The notes under the pieces are model-generated. The model ran no database searches, was not told the origin of the DNA, and saw only the letters and a list, made by a program, of their open reading frames with translations. From positions 21,733,001 through 21,797,000 of the forward strand of contig OY540813.1 of assembly GCA_961205875.1 (NCBI GenBank): a stretch of DNA of 64,000 nucleotides. The letters run 5' to 3'. This document shows positions 10,970 to 24,267 of the stretch, in pieces; position 1 is the first letter of the stretch; each line of letters starts with the position of its first letter. Made by a program: the position numbers and the translations under genes. This DNA is from Sialis fuliginosa. Lineage: Eukaryota > Arthropoda > Insecta > Megaloptera > Sialidae.

Positions 10970-11255
10970 TGCAAATATATCACGACTGTAACGTTAAAAT
11001 CAAAAGGTCATATAACATGTTTTATTGCATTTTAGGAGACCTATCTAAAGACGCCTTACTTAATGGATTAAGTGAATTTTTTTTAATATACTTTTCAGTG
11101 CATGGAAAGGGGGTCCAAAAAATATTTTTTTTTCAAAAATCTTTCTGTTTTCGTACGTATGCCAAATTTCATCTTAATCTGTATAAAATTTTTGATGACG
11201 GACGGATGGACATAGCGAAACTATAAGGGTTCCTAATTTTGTACGGAACCCTAAA
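10970..11255 (-). repeat. interspersed repeat of the AGGGTTCCGTA family
   Basis: On the minus strand it starts AGGGTTCCGTAC...GGAACCCTTATAGTTT and runs through a CCATCCGTCCGTC block and AAGATGAAATTTGGCA. It continues into a conserved TTTTTGGACCCCCTTT and TAGATAGGTCTCCTAAAATG tail. Copies at 20705-20920 and 62979-63262 align over the same order. The same end sequence is widespread in Lepidoptera as I recall it. Confidence 0.75.
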
Positions 11256-11464
11256 AATGATACTTCTTTGCGTTTTGTATTTGCAAATACGTTATAAATC
11301 AACTTTGAAATATAAAATAAATCCGGACATTTAATATATTTTTTACTATGTTGAAATTCTTCTAACATAAGATAGCAGTATCAATTCTAAAGTGTTGCAA
11401 GATTACTAATTTTAATATAATATAATATCGAGAATAAAAAAAACATACGGTCTGATTTTGTCTT

Positions 11465-11608
11465 AGACTAGACTTGGCTTTTTAAGAGACGAGTTCACTT
11501 CAATTTTCCCGAGACGAGACTGTCAATTGTAAAATTTGGTACCTAGGCGAGGCGAGACGAGACTTACCTAACTTCTGTCTCAACTCGTGTGCAACCCTAC
11601 ATATCACT
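11465..11608 (-). repeat. GAGACGAGAC-type interspersed repeat
   Basis: On the minus strand the repeat begins TAGGGTTGCACACGAGTTGA followed by GTCTCGTCTCGCCTCG and ends near CTCGTCTCTTAAAAAGCC. Diverged relatives lie at 17014-17310, 19130-19300 and 40894-40990. No coding potential and family unknown to me. Confidence 0.55.
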
Positions 11609-11939
11609 AATGTGTTTATAACTAACAAAATGCAAATAAGATAACAAAAGAAAGTAATTTCAATTATAATAACAGTGTATAAATAAAAATACATTATTAA
11701 TTTTTTCCTAGCCGACATGCCTTTGTAAACTCGCACTCATGAAAAATATTAACGATCGAATTATGTATATTATTTATTGTTATGCAGATTGAAATTAACA
11801 ATATAGCTCTCGTACTGGGTAACTATGAAAGTGTACTAACAAATAATAGAAATGATACTTCAATCTGGACATTTCAATCTACGCGAGACTAGTTTTTTTT
11901 AGTTTCTTTGTTGGTAATTATTTGCATTTTTATAATAAT

Positions 11940-12286
11940 ACTAGCTGGGCCCGCGGCTTCGCTCGCTTAGATATAAAAGTTTGATATTTGGTATCACAGA
12001 GTTTATTTTAGATCTTTTTATTCTATATAATTCTTTACTATACATTATATTGTTCAATATTTAGCGGTTTAGGCAGCGTATTACAAAAGAGCACGCTGGC
12101 AGCAAACTTTTTTTCGACTTGATTTACTATTATCGTCACTGCTTATTCCTTATGTTACCTAATGTAACAATATATATACTAAAACCTGGGCAAAGAACAT
12201 ATCTATGAATTAAACATGGAAGTAAAAAAACACGCAGTAACGGACAGACAGACAGAAAGACGTTGTGTTTTATAATAGTAAGGATG
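11940..12286 (+). repeat. non-LTR/SINE-type repeat tail (TAGCTGGGCCCGCGGCTTCG...TATAATAGTAAGGAT)
   Basis: It begins CTAGCTGGGCCCGCGGCTTC and ends after GGACAGACAGACAGA...TTTTATAATAGTAAGGAT. This is the typical form of a very common insect interspersed repeat thought to be related to RTE-type non-LTR elements. The related copy at 20468-20640 keeps the middle part (TAGCCTATAT, CATCAAGATCGATTCAGCGG). Confidence 0.65.
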
Positions 12287-13994
12287 GAATAATTAATGTC
12301 AGTATGTTAAAATATGACGTAAGGAATTTCCTTTTGCAATTTATACAAAGCTTTTCAACCTATTCAGTAGTAGTAGATGTCGTAGCAGTAGGTACATCTA
12401 GCAAATAGTAATTTCTTCGTCTTTTGTTTATTTAATAAATATCAAAATAAAAATAAAATAAAAATATTATAATATACATATAACGTGATTTCCAGCACCT
12501 TGAATTTTTAACTTGTAGTCCATAGTTCTATTCTTCGCGAGAAAATACCGAATATTATGTTTTTAAACTCATCAAAATTGGTTCTTGTTGGAAGTGAATT
12601 AAATAATTTGCTTCGATGTTTGTATGTACTTTACCTCAAATTTCGAAAATCTGCGATTTGATTTAAAAACTTATTTTATTGGTGGAAATATTTGACCCCC
12701 ATGAGTAACATAGTTCGTATGTATCATCACTATGTAACTATAAGATATCAATAAAAAATGAGTCGAATGAGCGCATGACAAAAACTTGCACCGAGATAAT
12801 GTTTCAGAAATATATATAAATCGTTTTATATTTCATTATATACTATAACGCGCGTGAACCCGCGAAAAATTTTAAATAAAAATAACTGCTAGGTATTTTT
12901 ATTTAAAATAAATAAAAAATATCATGCTCGGCTTAATCATTTAGGTTTCTGAAAAATTTTATTGTATCTTTCGCACCTGCATTATGTAATATGTATTTGT
13001 CAGCCCTTGACCCGGTATCACGTCGCCGCAGACGTTAGCCCGTCCGTCCATCCGTCTGTCCGTGAACCGGGATTTACACAGGATTTGTATCAGACGCGTT
13101 GTGCACAATTATTAAGTCCGGTATGTGCGTGTATCTGTTGGTAGATGGCAGCACGTATACCAATGTGTGTTTTCTGTATTATTTGTAGGAAATGTTATAG
13201 GAAAAAGACAAAATGTTATCGTTTAACTGAAAAATTTAAGAACGGGTACATTGAAATCATGAGACTGATTTAAATAAAATTATGTATAGGTACTCGTCAA
13301 AATAATTAAAGACTAAAAATATTACTAGAAAAAGTATAAGTATTCAAAGTTCTATAGTTATAGTACCTAATATTATAGAACTAATATTTTTTAGTAAAAT
13401 TGTATAAAAATTAAATGGTTAACAAATGCCAGGCAATTTATCTGAACAATTTATCGGTTTTTATTTAAATTGTACAACAATTAACTAGCTTTAGTGAATT
13501 TAGCACGAGGAAGCACTGTGTATTTACTTGCCAGAGTTTTTATTTATTTACGTACGATTATTTTTACCGAGAGCTTTGATTATTGATTATTTTTCCTCTA
13601 GAAATAGTTGATACCTTAATTATTTGGATAAGTGTATATTAAACTAGATTATATTATACTTACTACATGAAAATGCACATCATCTTCTATCAGTTTTAAT
13701 CAAAATTGATTGCCCAAAAATAACTCTCAATAGAAAAATTCGTCTCCGTATTAACAAGATTATTTTGTAGTAAAATAAAATTTACTAATCTTTAAAACCA
13801 CTTAAAAATAACAACCCATAACAAAAAACGTATATGAATACATAAACAAAATAATTATATATTATAATGAACACGTTAAAGTAGTAATTAACATCGATAA
13901 TGTATTAATTAATCATAATTTAATCAATGATTTAATTACCATACAAACAAAATCAATACCAAGATAAGAATCACAGTCGAAGTAGATCTCTGCT

Positions 13995-14060
13995 AGCGTA
14001 AGGTTCGAGTCACGGACGCGTAGTTCGTCATTATGCCGACAGGTGGCAGCAGCTGTCCGA
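13995..14060 (+). repeat. B-box-bearing SINE fragment (weak)
   Basis: GGTTCGAGTCACGG at about 14001 matches a polymerase III B box. Upstream DNA does not fold as a tRNA. GC content stays raised to about 14160. Confidence 0.3.
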
Positions 14061-17013
14061 CCCACCGCGTTAGTAAGACGTCGTGCTTATTATGTAACTA
14101 GGTCAGTCCTGCCAACGTCAAGTTACTTGCTAAATGACTGCTATATAGGCGCAAGCAAACATTGTTGTGTTTGTAAGTAATTATTGCGCTATCGGATATG
14201 TTTTAACACCTCTCTTTTTTCTCTATAGACGGTTTATTATGAATAGCCTTCATGATTCATATTTGCAATAAGTGTACATAGAGTATTAGCATTTGTTTGG
14301 ATATATGTATGTGTACTCGGTGACGTAAGAGAACGTGGTATTAATATTTATTATGTAAACGATGTTGGTTGAAATGTAGTCAATGTGGATAAGATTTTGT
14401 TTTAAAAAAGGTTTTGTATTTTTCACTGGTAGGTGCATATAGAAAAGAAAATAGCCTTTTGAAAATTACGAGGTTATTTTCAGTAAAAAAAATCGGACGA
14501 GTTTCATAATGGAAATATTGAAATAATAATACATTGTATATTTAAAGTTGATTTCACTTAAAATTGTTATAATGCATACATCCACAGTGGAAACCTGAAA
14601 CCAAATAAGCGATATTTTGGCCGATATTCAGGTATACATCCATTAAAATCAGCATTTTTAACATTTTAAGCATTTTGACACTCGTTTTCCGCCCCGAGTG
14701 TCGTACAATTATATACGCTTACTTTTCACGAGCCCGAGAACACGTGAACGAGACGAGACCGGCAGTTATAAATTTAACACGAGACATACGTTAACCTTAA
14801 GCACTATTCGTTTCAGAAAGTAAAACAATTTTGCTGAAAATATTCATATTCCTATATAATTTTTTTTATAAATTATTTAAAAAAAAAGTAACTAAATTAT
14901 TTTTGTTTGTTTCATTCCTTTCCGCACGAACGTTTAAAACAATGTACCTAGTGGTTGTGTGTCTGTACACGGCAAATATTTACCAATTAGTGGCCGGTAT
15001 TTATTATTAATGGTGCTGTTTCTGCGATTATTCAACACATTGTGTGTTTTTTTAAAGCAACAAAATATTGTACACACGTGCCTTATTTTATACCAATTAA
15101 AAGTCAGTGGTGGATCTGTGCAAAATTTTCGAATAAGTATTAAATCTTTTTGCGGAGGCGGGAGGGGATTTCGAAATTTGATGTTAACATTTCGTAGGTA
15201 CAGCATCTTCAATATTTGAAAATAAAATTTAAATTGATTAAAAGACAACAAATTAAGTAATAATTATACAATTATCAATTTCTATTGATTATTATTTATG
15301 TATATGTTATTTACTTTCTACACATCTTTATTTATGTAATATACTATAGGTGTCACGTCCTCATCCCCTTATTGTGCTTTTTGGTCAGTGGAAGACGTAG
15401 AATGAGGGAGGAGCGAATATGGTGGCAGAAAACAAAAATCCAAAACTTAAAAAAATAGGTTTATATAGGAATAATATAAGAAAGTACCTGCATATTAAAG
15501 CCATTTTTTTCTAATTCGAAAATTTCATAGAAATATACATTTTTCCCCTTTCCTGAATCCCCGATTGTATTGAATTTGCCATTATTAATTTTATTTTTAA
15601 ATTGTTCGGTTTTAAATCGTAAGTCTTTGTCGTAAACTTCACGAATCCTTACAATGGGGAAAGGTTATCATCCTTACGTAATTAATGGACGTTCCCTAAT
15701 ACACCACTGTTGTAAAATCAAATGTCAAGTTTTGGAATTGTTTAATTGGTATGTTTATCTATTTAAATCGAAAATAAATACATTAGTTTATTGACAGAAT
15801 ATCGATGTTGTTTGTATGTTCTACCTCAATTTTATTCTCCATAAATATTTACAATTTACAAAACCATCCTGAAACAATACAGCAGTCAATAAGAAATATG
15901 TATCAGTCTATTCAATCGTTTTATTTTATAATTATGCGCATTATTGACCTTTTCTACGAAATACAGGAAACAATATTACCATATAATATAAATTGAATTG
16001 TCTTTTCGTCTGTATTTTGTAATAAACATATAATTTTTTAAATATACCGAACCTTATACATATTTTAGTTCAATTAGTGATTTAAAGAATAATGTGTAAA
16101 AAATAAATTCTTTTTTTGGTTATTTCACCCCCTTGGCCTTGGTGAAGCCATTGACTAAAACTATCGCGCTAGGTTGCGAATCGCACACGAAAAAAAAATT
16201 TGTTTTTTCATTGTACTGGCAATTGCAAATCTCTGCCTATTTAATTAAAGTTATTCACATAATAAAATATAATATGTCTCAAAGTATACGTATTGTTTGC
16301 TTTTGTTTTTCTTGGCCCATTTGTTGTTACAAGCAAGCATTTTATAGTATAATATTTATTTATTTATTTAGTATAATATTATATTTTTATAATATTGGAT
16401 ATTCAATGACTTAAAATTAAATATTATTTTTGTCTACAGCGTTGTATAATAATACAGCGTTAAAACGTCGCCGAGTCGATATTGAGAATTAGTAAATTTA
16501 GCTAAAGTTATTTTTCAAGGCTTAAGATTTTAAATATGTTACGTTTTATTATATTATGATACTCAAAATGAGATTTTTTATATAGTACGTGGTTTTATTA
16601 TGTACTTTTTATTCCGTTTAAATCGTTATTGAAGCGACAGTAAACCAACCATCTTAATTTAAAAAAAAATATTAACTATGTCATAACTATATAACTGTAA
16701 TGTTCTATGTTACGTGTTTAAGATTTAATTAAGTAAAAACATATAATTAAATCAAATAAATCTAATTTTAGAAAATTTAATTTTATTTCTGAAAATAAAT
16801 GGGTAATGAAATATGAAACGTAAATTTGGTATACCTATTTTATCTATGGTTGGTTTAAACAAAGAGAATTGTTCATGTTTGAATTATATTATTATGTGAA
16901 AATGCATCTTTAAACTATATAGATCGGGTCAAAGTCAAAGAGAATAATAAATCTTCAACGAAATATCCAGGCTATCATTTCAAATAGAGGAGTGCTCTTA
17001 TTGTTAGCCGCAT

Positions 17014-17310
17014 CTAGGGTCGCCAGCTGAGACAAGATTGTCTTAAATTCGGACGAGTCGAGCGATATCAACTTTATTTATATGTCCCACCGAGAATCTC
17101 GGTTTTTAAAGGTTAAAAATTCAATATTAAATTTGCTGTAAATCAGTTTAAATCAATCAATACCTAGTAATTGAAATAAATAATATATAAGGTAAAAGAA
17201 CGAATATTTTTTTTGAATAAAATCGTTTCGGGCTCAGTCACGTGTATGAGACGAGATGACTTCAATATCACAAGACAAGACGTAGCTCTCATCTCGTGTG
17301 TGGCTCTGTT
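17014..17310. mobile_element. GAGACGAG-type foldback repeat
   Basis: The left end AGGGTCGCCAGCTGAGACAA and the inverted right end CAGAGCCACACACGAGATGA enclose about 300 bp with several GACGAG/ACGAGA motifs. Related to 11465-11608. Confidence 0.5.
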
Positions 17311-18328
17311 TGCATTTCAATAAAGTTAAATAAATGTGGCTTTTTGTCTACACACGATACCGATATATTTATGTGCTTGTCTTAATTACAAGAGTGAATG
17401 ATTGAATGTTTAATTTTAACTCTAAATCAGCGACTCTGAACATCGGGTGCAGCGTTTTAAAAATAAGACGATGATAATTTTACATATTATTACTCCCCCC
17501 CAAATGCTAGATTATTTGATTGTCATTTTTTGTGAATAATCTAAAAAATTAGGTTAATTATAAATAATTAATTTAACAACAAAAAAAAGCTTAATAACTC
17601 GTCGCTCCGCCTATAGCCATAGGTCCCCAAACTAGAGCCATTTCAGCCCCCCATTTTGATTAATTTTAATATTTTCTTGATATATTTTTAACAGTTATTA
17701 TTTTTCCAGTTTCAATCAGAAGATAATAGTCTCGAGCCCATCCTCTCTCTTCAAGATTTTATTAACAATAAATACCGAAAGAAATTATGAAACTCTTCTT
17801 TTTTTTAATTTCGCAATAGATACTCTATCAAATTGTACAAATGTATACAAAAATGGTTTTATTTTTTGTATTTGATGTATTAAAAAAATAAATAAAAACT
17901 GTATGTATTATTTTTAAAAGTGTGATTATTTTAGTAGCTTTTGATTTGCTTGATATATGAATAAAACATTGTTTTGTAAGTTTATTTTTATTTATTTTAT
18001 TGTTGTATACTTTTGTAGCAATTTGATATTTTATTTTATTTGATATTTCCATATATTTAAATCTTTAAATTTTTATAAAATTACAAAACTATAATCGGTT
18101 CAAATAATTACACGGGTCGCATAAAAAAATTCATTTTAATAATATTGTATTTGATTAATATATTTTTAGTCTTCTTCCTGCTGTACATACTTTTCAAAAA
18201 ATGTATTTTCTGGCTCTCTTTTCAAAAAGATTGGTGCTCTCTGCTAAAGGCTGTTTACCTTTTTTTACTACCCACCAGCCTGTATTAAATTTAAAAAAGC
18301 TCAATGGAAACTTCTCTGTATGTATATA

Positions 18329-19043
18329 TACCGGGTGCTCCATTTTAATTTCCCCAGGTCAGTTACTCTTAAAGATGGTAAAAAATGTTTAAGATCAAAG
18401 TTATAGCATTTCGAGGGGGACATTTATTATTGTTATGGGTTTTATAATTTATGGGGTAACATTTTTTTCAAATGGTAATCTATATTTTTTATTTCAGATT
18501 ACTAATTTACGAAAAGAAATTTGCAACTTTGATCCGAAACATTATTTAGAAAACATCATTTTTTTACGATATTAAGCAAAATTATTTATTTTCAATAATT
18601 TTTTACTCAAAAAAAATTCTTTTAAAAAATTGAAAGTGGCAAAATTGCTAGGATTTAGACAAGGGTTCTTAAAATTTTGTAAGAAATTTTTCGTTTTTCA
18701 GTGATAAAGAACTTGAAATATTTGGAAAAAATTACCAGTGTTCTATCATAAAAAAAAACATTTTTTTCTTACATCTTTTGATTTTATTTGTTTTAAAAAT
18801 AATTTAAGTCTAAAAAAATGTTTCCTACAAAAGTTACGAATTTTACGAATAAAAAATACATGTTACCATTTGATGAAAAAAAATGTTACCCCAGAAAATC
18901 TCATAAACTATAATATTATGTACATATATATAATATGTATATGTCCCCCTCGAAACGCTATATCTTTTGTCTACAACATTTTTTACCATCTTGCTTAGTT
19001 TTCGACATATTGGTCTGGGGAAATTCAAATTAAACACCCTGTA
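18329..19043. mobile_element. mariner-type MITE, 715 bp, TA duplication
   Basis: The ends TACCGGGTGCTCCATTTTAA and, inverted, TACAGGGTGTTTAATTTGAA both continue into TTTCCCCAG. TA flanks both sides (18327-18328, 19044-19045). The inner sequence is largely self-complementary: CATTTCGAGGGGGAC near 18409 mirrors GTCCCCCTCGAAACG near 18942. The open frames in this interval follow from the foldback and do not look like protein. Confidence 0.8.
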
Positions 19044-19129
19044 TATTAAAATTATTAATTCAACATTTAAAGTTTCGATTCGAGTAAAGCTTTTTTTAAT
19101 ACCAACTAGGTACCCGGATCTTAAAAGCA

Positions 19130-19300
19130 CCCCCTCCCCGAATTTACTCGGTCTCGAAACAAGACCGACTTATTTTTACGAGGTGAAATGGCTTCAATTT
19201 TCTCGAAACGATACTGTCAAAACTCAAAACCATGCTGTTAAATTCTATACCGAAACGGGACTTACTTAACTCTCCTCTTGTATCGTTTGCAAACATAGTA
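19130..19300 (+). repeat. GAGACGAG-type repeat, diverged
   Basis: TCGGTCTCGAAACAAGACCG, ATGGCTTCAATTTTCTCGAA and CGAAACGGGACTTACTTAAC match in order the parts of the 11465-11608 copy (GAGACGAGTT, CTTCAATTTTCCCGAG, CGAGACTTACCTAAC). Confidence 0.5.
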
Positions 19301-20467
19301 GGCATTATCTAAAATATACTATTTCTTAAATCTGAAAACTAAAAAATTTGACCAACGTTTATAAATGTAAACAATGTATTTTTTGTGTAATAAAAACCGA
19401 TTAAACTAAAAAAAACTATTATTTGAACATCTGGCGTATAAATCGTGTATCGGTGATAAATCCAAGCTTTAAATAATTACAGTTTGAAAATGTTTGCCCG
19501 ATAGATTCCACCATTGACATTCTCTTCGTACATAAATAGCCGCATTGACAATAGTTCTAGCCGCGTGCCGACCGACGTTTCGGAGTTGCCACTATGAACT
19601 TTGGAGCTATTTCAGCTCTTGTGTGTCGTACAGTACTTGAATTTTAAAACTTTCATGTCTGCAATGTTGTAATTGGATTACTGCTCTGTTAAGTATTTAT
19701 TGAAATAGTTGATTTTCATTTAAGATAATTTAAATGTACTCGTAATTTAATATTATTATTTCTACCTTTATTTTAATGGTTCCATTAAAACGGAAACCTT
19801 TTCAACGAAGTCCTTTTTTTCGCTGCATCTCAAAAACCACTGGACTGAATCGGTGAAAAATATGAATAATCTTAAAAAATCATTATTAGCCGAGATAAAA
19901 AAAACTACGTCACAAAAAAAATTATTTTTCTATATCACATTCGGGGTATTGTACAATCGTAAAAGAAAATATCAAAAAGCATTTTTAAGCTTTAAAATGG
20001 AATCAAGCAAGCAGGTCCTTCCACAATTTTTTTCATTGAGTCAAAGCTTGACAAAATTTTGAAAATTATCCTTTTTCATTGTTCAAAATTTCAAAAAATC
20101 TACTGAATCAGTTTTTTCCAACATAAAAAATGCCTTTTAAATGATCACTAAGTGACTTATTTAGTGACTATTTTTAACGATAATGCAATTATTTATTACC
20201 TATTATTTGAATTTGTATTAATTTATAATTTTTTATAAGCTTATATATACATTTAATATAAAATCTAAACAGTTGAAAACATTCGGATGTTTGTTTTAAA
20301 ATAAACACAAGAAATGAAAAAATTCGACTAATTAATTATCTACTTAGGAAAAGCAAGATATAGCAATTTACTCAGACGTGATGAAAATGTAATATCAGCA
20401 AGTAGAGATAATATTAATATTTAAAATTAATTTATTTTGATATTGTTAATATATTACATTATTACCT

Positions 20468-20640
20468 ACTAGCTGTTACCCTCGGCATTGTCCGCGTGGA
20501 ATTTGTGTTTTTTATCTTATCAATTTTTCGGGATACAAAATAGCCTATATATATCCGTCCTCAGGATACAAGCTAACTCCCTGCCAAAATTCATCAAGAT
20601 CGATTCAGCGGTTTAGCCGTGAATTTATAATATTAGTTTG
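20468..20640 (+). repeat. non-LTR/SINE-type repeat tail, second copy
   Basis: The copy starts TAGCTGTTACCCTCGGCATT, contains GGGATACAAAATAGCCTATA and CAAGATCGATTCAGCGGTTT, and ends TTATAATATTAGTTTGGAT. It shows the order expected for the family described at 11940. Confidence 0.7.
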
Positions 20641-20704
20641 GATTATTATAGACGTGATCCCACATCTTATTGCGGGTTCCCACACCAGGACTTCTGGCGG
20701 GCCC

Positions 20705-20920
20705 CTTTTTTAGGATTCCGTAGAAAACTAAGAACCCTTATAGTTTCGGTCAATCTATCTGTCTGTATGTCACAGCCCTCCTATTCTCTCATTTATTTAT
20801 TGTATATTAATTTGTTACACGGTCGTAGATTTATGTCTTAAAAACAGAAATGTTTAGATTTTTGAAAAAATAATTTTTTGGACCCCCTTTCATAGACTGA
20901 AAAATATACTTTAAAAAAAA
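20705..20920 (+). repeat. AGGGTTCCGTA-family repeat, second copy
   Basis: It opens AGGATTCCGTAGAAAACTAA then GAACCCTTATAGTTTCGG, CTGTCTGTATGTC and, further on, TTTTTTGGACCCCCTTTCAT. It lies 65 bp after the preceding repeat. The middle differs from the other copies between 20768 and 20818. Confidence 0.75.
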
Positions 20921-21094
20921 AAATTTCATTTTATAAATACAATATTCGCCTTTTTTAGAGAAGAAATACTAAATATGTATATAATAGTTGATTACACATA
21001 TTAATGTGATATATGTAAAAATGTAATATACTCGTAGAGCGTGTAAGATATAATTTACAATTTTGTAAGAGATGCATTGTGCTTTTACTGATTA

Positions 21095-21255
21095 TTTGTA
21101 TTGATTGATCGCAAACTGCTCGGTTCAATCCCGCTAGGTATTGTCTGGCTCTGATTTATGTCCATTAGGGTTACACTGCGGGGTGTAAAAATTGATTACG
21201 ACGAAACGGTTGAAGGAGAAAGATAAGTCGGTAATAGGAACTGTCCAATATATCA
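21095..21255 (+). repeat. tRNA-derived SINE candidate
   Basis: GGTTCAATCCCGC near 21122 is a B box, followed by a body with TTATGTCCATTAGGGTTACA and GACGAAACGGTTGAAGG. No intact tRNA fold. The body differs from the 5205 candidate. Confidence 0.4.
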
Positions 21256-21419
21256 AGTGAATCTAAAAATAATAAATAATTTACTGACGGATTGTGTTCA
21301 ATGCAATAATAAGTAAATAGGAATATTAAAATTCCACCTATATCTTTATTTCAGCTGCTCAGAAGCCAAAGTGACTACTGAAATTGGTTTTATTTTTATG
21401 TACTCAATTCATCAAATAT

Positions 21420-21600
21420 AGTACATCTTCCCCCTACATACGATTTTCATGATTTTTAATTGAGACTATCTAATAACCAGACTCAACTAACAATAAGAAT
21501 AAAATTTCATCAAAATCGGTTCAATAGTTCGTAAATTATGCGTGTGACAAAGATTCAGAGGACAGACAGACTGACAAACACGGAAATAAAAGTGTTTGTC
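21420..21600 (+). repeat. remnant of a non-LTR-type tail
   Basis: The segments AAAATTTCATCAAAATCGGT, TCAATAGTTCGTAAATTATG and GGACAGACAGACTGACAAAC follow the usual order of the 3' part of the TAGCTG...TTATAATATTAG family. The start is lost. Confidence 0.5.
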
Positions 21601-22580
21601 TTGATCTGAAAAGAAAAGATCTTGTGAAAATTTTTAAATCGAAGAACATTTTTTACTCTTTGAGAAATGAACCAACACAATATGATTGACGAGTTAACGC
21701 CATTCAATAAATAGAAAGTAAATCATTGCGTGGTGAACATGTTTAGAACAATAAAGTAAATTATCGGTTAGTGTTTAAAAATAAAAATAAAACACATGGA
21801 TCATCTTCGGGCATTTGTCGAACAAAAACGTTTTAAGAAAATAAAAACTGTATGAGATTTATGTTTTCTTGTGTATTTATAATATTTTTATCTAATAATT
21901 AATAAAATAAAACATATATTTTTACAGTTTTTGTCAAGGTTCGAAATTACCCCATAATTATCAGTTAGTTGTAAATTCCTTCAATATTCTACAAATGTAC
22001 ATGATTTGCGTTATTTAGTTGTTATTTTAAGCTCTGGATATAATATACATAATATAATATTTCTTATATTTTCAAAGACAAATTATATGCAGGTTTATTT
22101 AGTTTTCAAATCAATTAAAGAACTACGTATTGTAATTACTAAGTACATAGGTACAAGTAGTATCTACATCTTACATGTATTATTATTTTACATGAAAGGT
22201 CAGTAATGTACTATAATGTAAGTGTGATGTCGAATGTGAGTCATTGGGAGAAGCATAATTTTAACGTTTTATTATAAATAATTTTACTGTTGTATTTTTT
22301 TGTGATTTTGTTAAAATAAAAAAAAATGCAACAATAGTTAAGTAAAATGAATTAATAAATTAAGCGCCCCGACAAGGATGGCTGGGACAAAATGTTAAAA
22401 AGCGGGACATATCTGCAAATTCTCCACTGCTTCTCAATGACTCAATTAGAACTATACAATCATTCATTATATCAATCAAATCAACAACTGCATTTAACTT
22501 CAACATCTTCATGCTTAATTTCCTGCACACTTGCAGTCAGTTTCTTCCACACATACACATACATTCACACATGAACAATA

Positions 22581-22694
22581 ATGGCTGCCAATCGAGTAGG
22601 ACATGAATTCTACCGCGCGCCGCTGCCTCTAATAATCTGGCATCAATCAGAAACAGAGGTGTCGGTTGCTATATTTATAATAGCTATTCTCTGA
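22581..22694 (+). other. 37-codon open frame in a GC-rich patch, coding status unknown
   Basis: The ATG in a fair context (AATAATGG) opens MAANRVGHEFYRAPLPLIIW followed by HQSETEVSVAIFIIAIL and a stop. The DNA is clearly richer in GC than its surroundings, and the C-terminal nine residues are hydrophobic. I do not recognise it. It could be a conserved non-coding element with a chance frame. A (GT)n tract follows at 22735-22790. Confidence 0.2.
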
Positions 22695-24267
22695 CACGTT
22701 AGGCATCACAGACAGGCTCTTGAACACATGTGAGAGTGTGTGTGTGCGTGTTTGTGTGTGTGTATGCATGTGTAATATGTATGCGTGTGTCGCCTGCCTC
22801 ATTTGTTCTCAGTGATCGTCCATCGTGAATTATGCGTAACGAAACGTGTCCATCAAAATAAATACACGTCAGAAGTTTGTATGTTCTGTTGCGTGCCTTT
22901 TATTTGTAAATACTGGTTTCATTTTAAAGTTTATAGATGATAAGTATGTAAGATGAAAAAGTCATACCTGTATACCAGGAGTTCAAAGTAATCGTTAATA
23001 ATTTTTAATTCGAAGAGCTTTTCAGACAAAAATTACTCATGTCAGTTTTTTCACTTTATAGAATCTGATCCTTAAAACAAAAATATAAGTTCTCATTTAA
23101 AAAATAAAGTTACTGGAAAAAATTATGAAAAATAATTTCCTGGAATGATACATATTTCCTCTGCTCACTTTTTTTTCAATTTTTTCATCAATTAGTTTCC
23201 GACTTACAAGCACAGAAAATATTTATTTCAAAAATTACAGAGTTTCTACCATTTTTCGCAGGTAAAAGCTAAACAAGACATATATTATTATACTCCACTA
23301 ATTCATATAAAAAAATTGAATCGCGGAACGCAGTGATTTTTCAAGATTATTGATATTTTTCCTGCAATGGGCAGGCAATTTTACTAACAATAAGTATATT
23401 GGGTGGGCAAATTGAGACAACCAATTAAACTAAGGTTTTTCAGGGAAAATGTTTGGTACAAAAGTTTCAGGTTCAGGAGGGGGAAAACAAATGGTGATAA
23501 AATTTTCGACTTTGAGTGAAGGTTTTAAGGTCATTTTGAGTTCGACATGTTTTTGAATGGAAACCTATTTAATTCTTTTTTCGTTTGCATATTCGTCTTT
23601 TACAGAAAAATAAATAAAACTTTTGTCTGAAATTTTTTTGCAAGAACCTTTAAATTGAATTGTTTCTTAAACATGTATAGTAGTTAATAAAATATCAATA
23701 AAGTTTTAAATAATAATTTTAAAAAAAATTGTTTAGTTTTTTTTTAATGAAATTAAGAACAAATTTGTTTAGTTTTTTTAATGAAATTAAAAAAAAAAAA
23801 GAAAAAAAAATTAAATTTGAGATTTTTGAAAAACTTTTCAGATAAAAGTTGTTGAAGTACGTAATACGTGGACTGTTTGAGCCACGTACAAGTGCATTTT
23901 TGAGTTAGAAAAAAATATAAAAAGTGTCATATTCTACTAATTGAGATCTACATTTTTAGACCCCACATGCCTAGACATGAAAATAAAATTTAAAAATTCT
24001 ATGACACCCCTCCATATTATTCCAAAATTTAAAATGATATTGCTGACTTTAGTATTTGTCGTTGGTAGTCCCTCCAAAGCCTCGTTACCAAATTTTTTTC
24101 AGATTTTTTGAGCCAGTAGTTACAAAGATAGAGGTGGTGGACAAAATAAAATACTGCTTTTAGCCCCCTACAGGCACCATTTTTTAGTTATAGTCATATT
24201 CTACTAATTGAGATCTACATTTTGACACCCGAGGAGTTTTAAATTATAGTTGTTTATATTGTTTCAG

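Larger units (their letters stand above)
899..24267 (+). other. bru1: intron 1 of the visible gene, 23.4 kb
   Basis: The intron runs from the GTGAGC donor to a TTTCAG acceptor. It is AT-rich and packed with small transposon remnants, listed separately. Stretches where I see nothing specific beyond AT-rich DNA and short low-complexity runs are roughly 2800-5200 (apart from an isolated mariner-like end at 4780-4805), 5906-6700, 7600-8500, 12290-13990, 14160-16990, 19300-20460, 21600-22550 and 22800-24267. In the last of these a TATTGGGTGGGCAAATTG end at 23396 and a short direct repeat (23928-23957 and 24188-24216) hint at another element that I could not bound. Confidence 0.85.

Noticed and set aside
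14934-15251. Overlapping frames on both strands (105 and 86 codons)
   Set aside because: No family resemblance, AT-rich codon use, no splice signals. Chance frames in intron 1.
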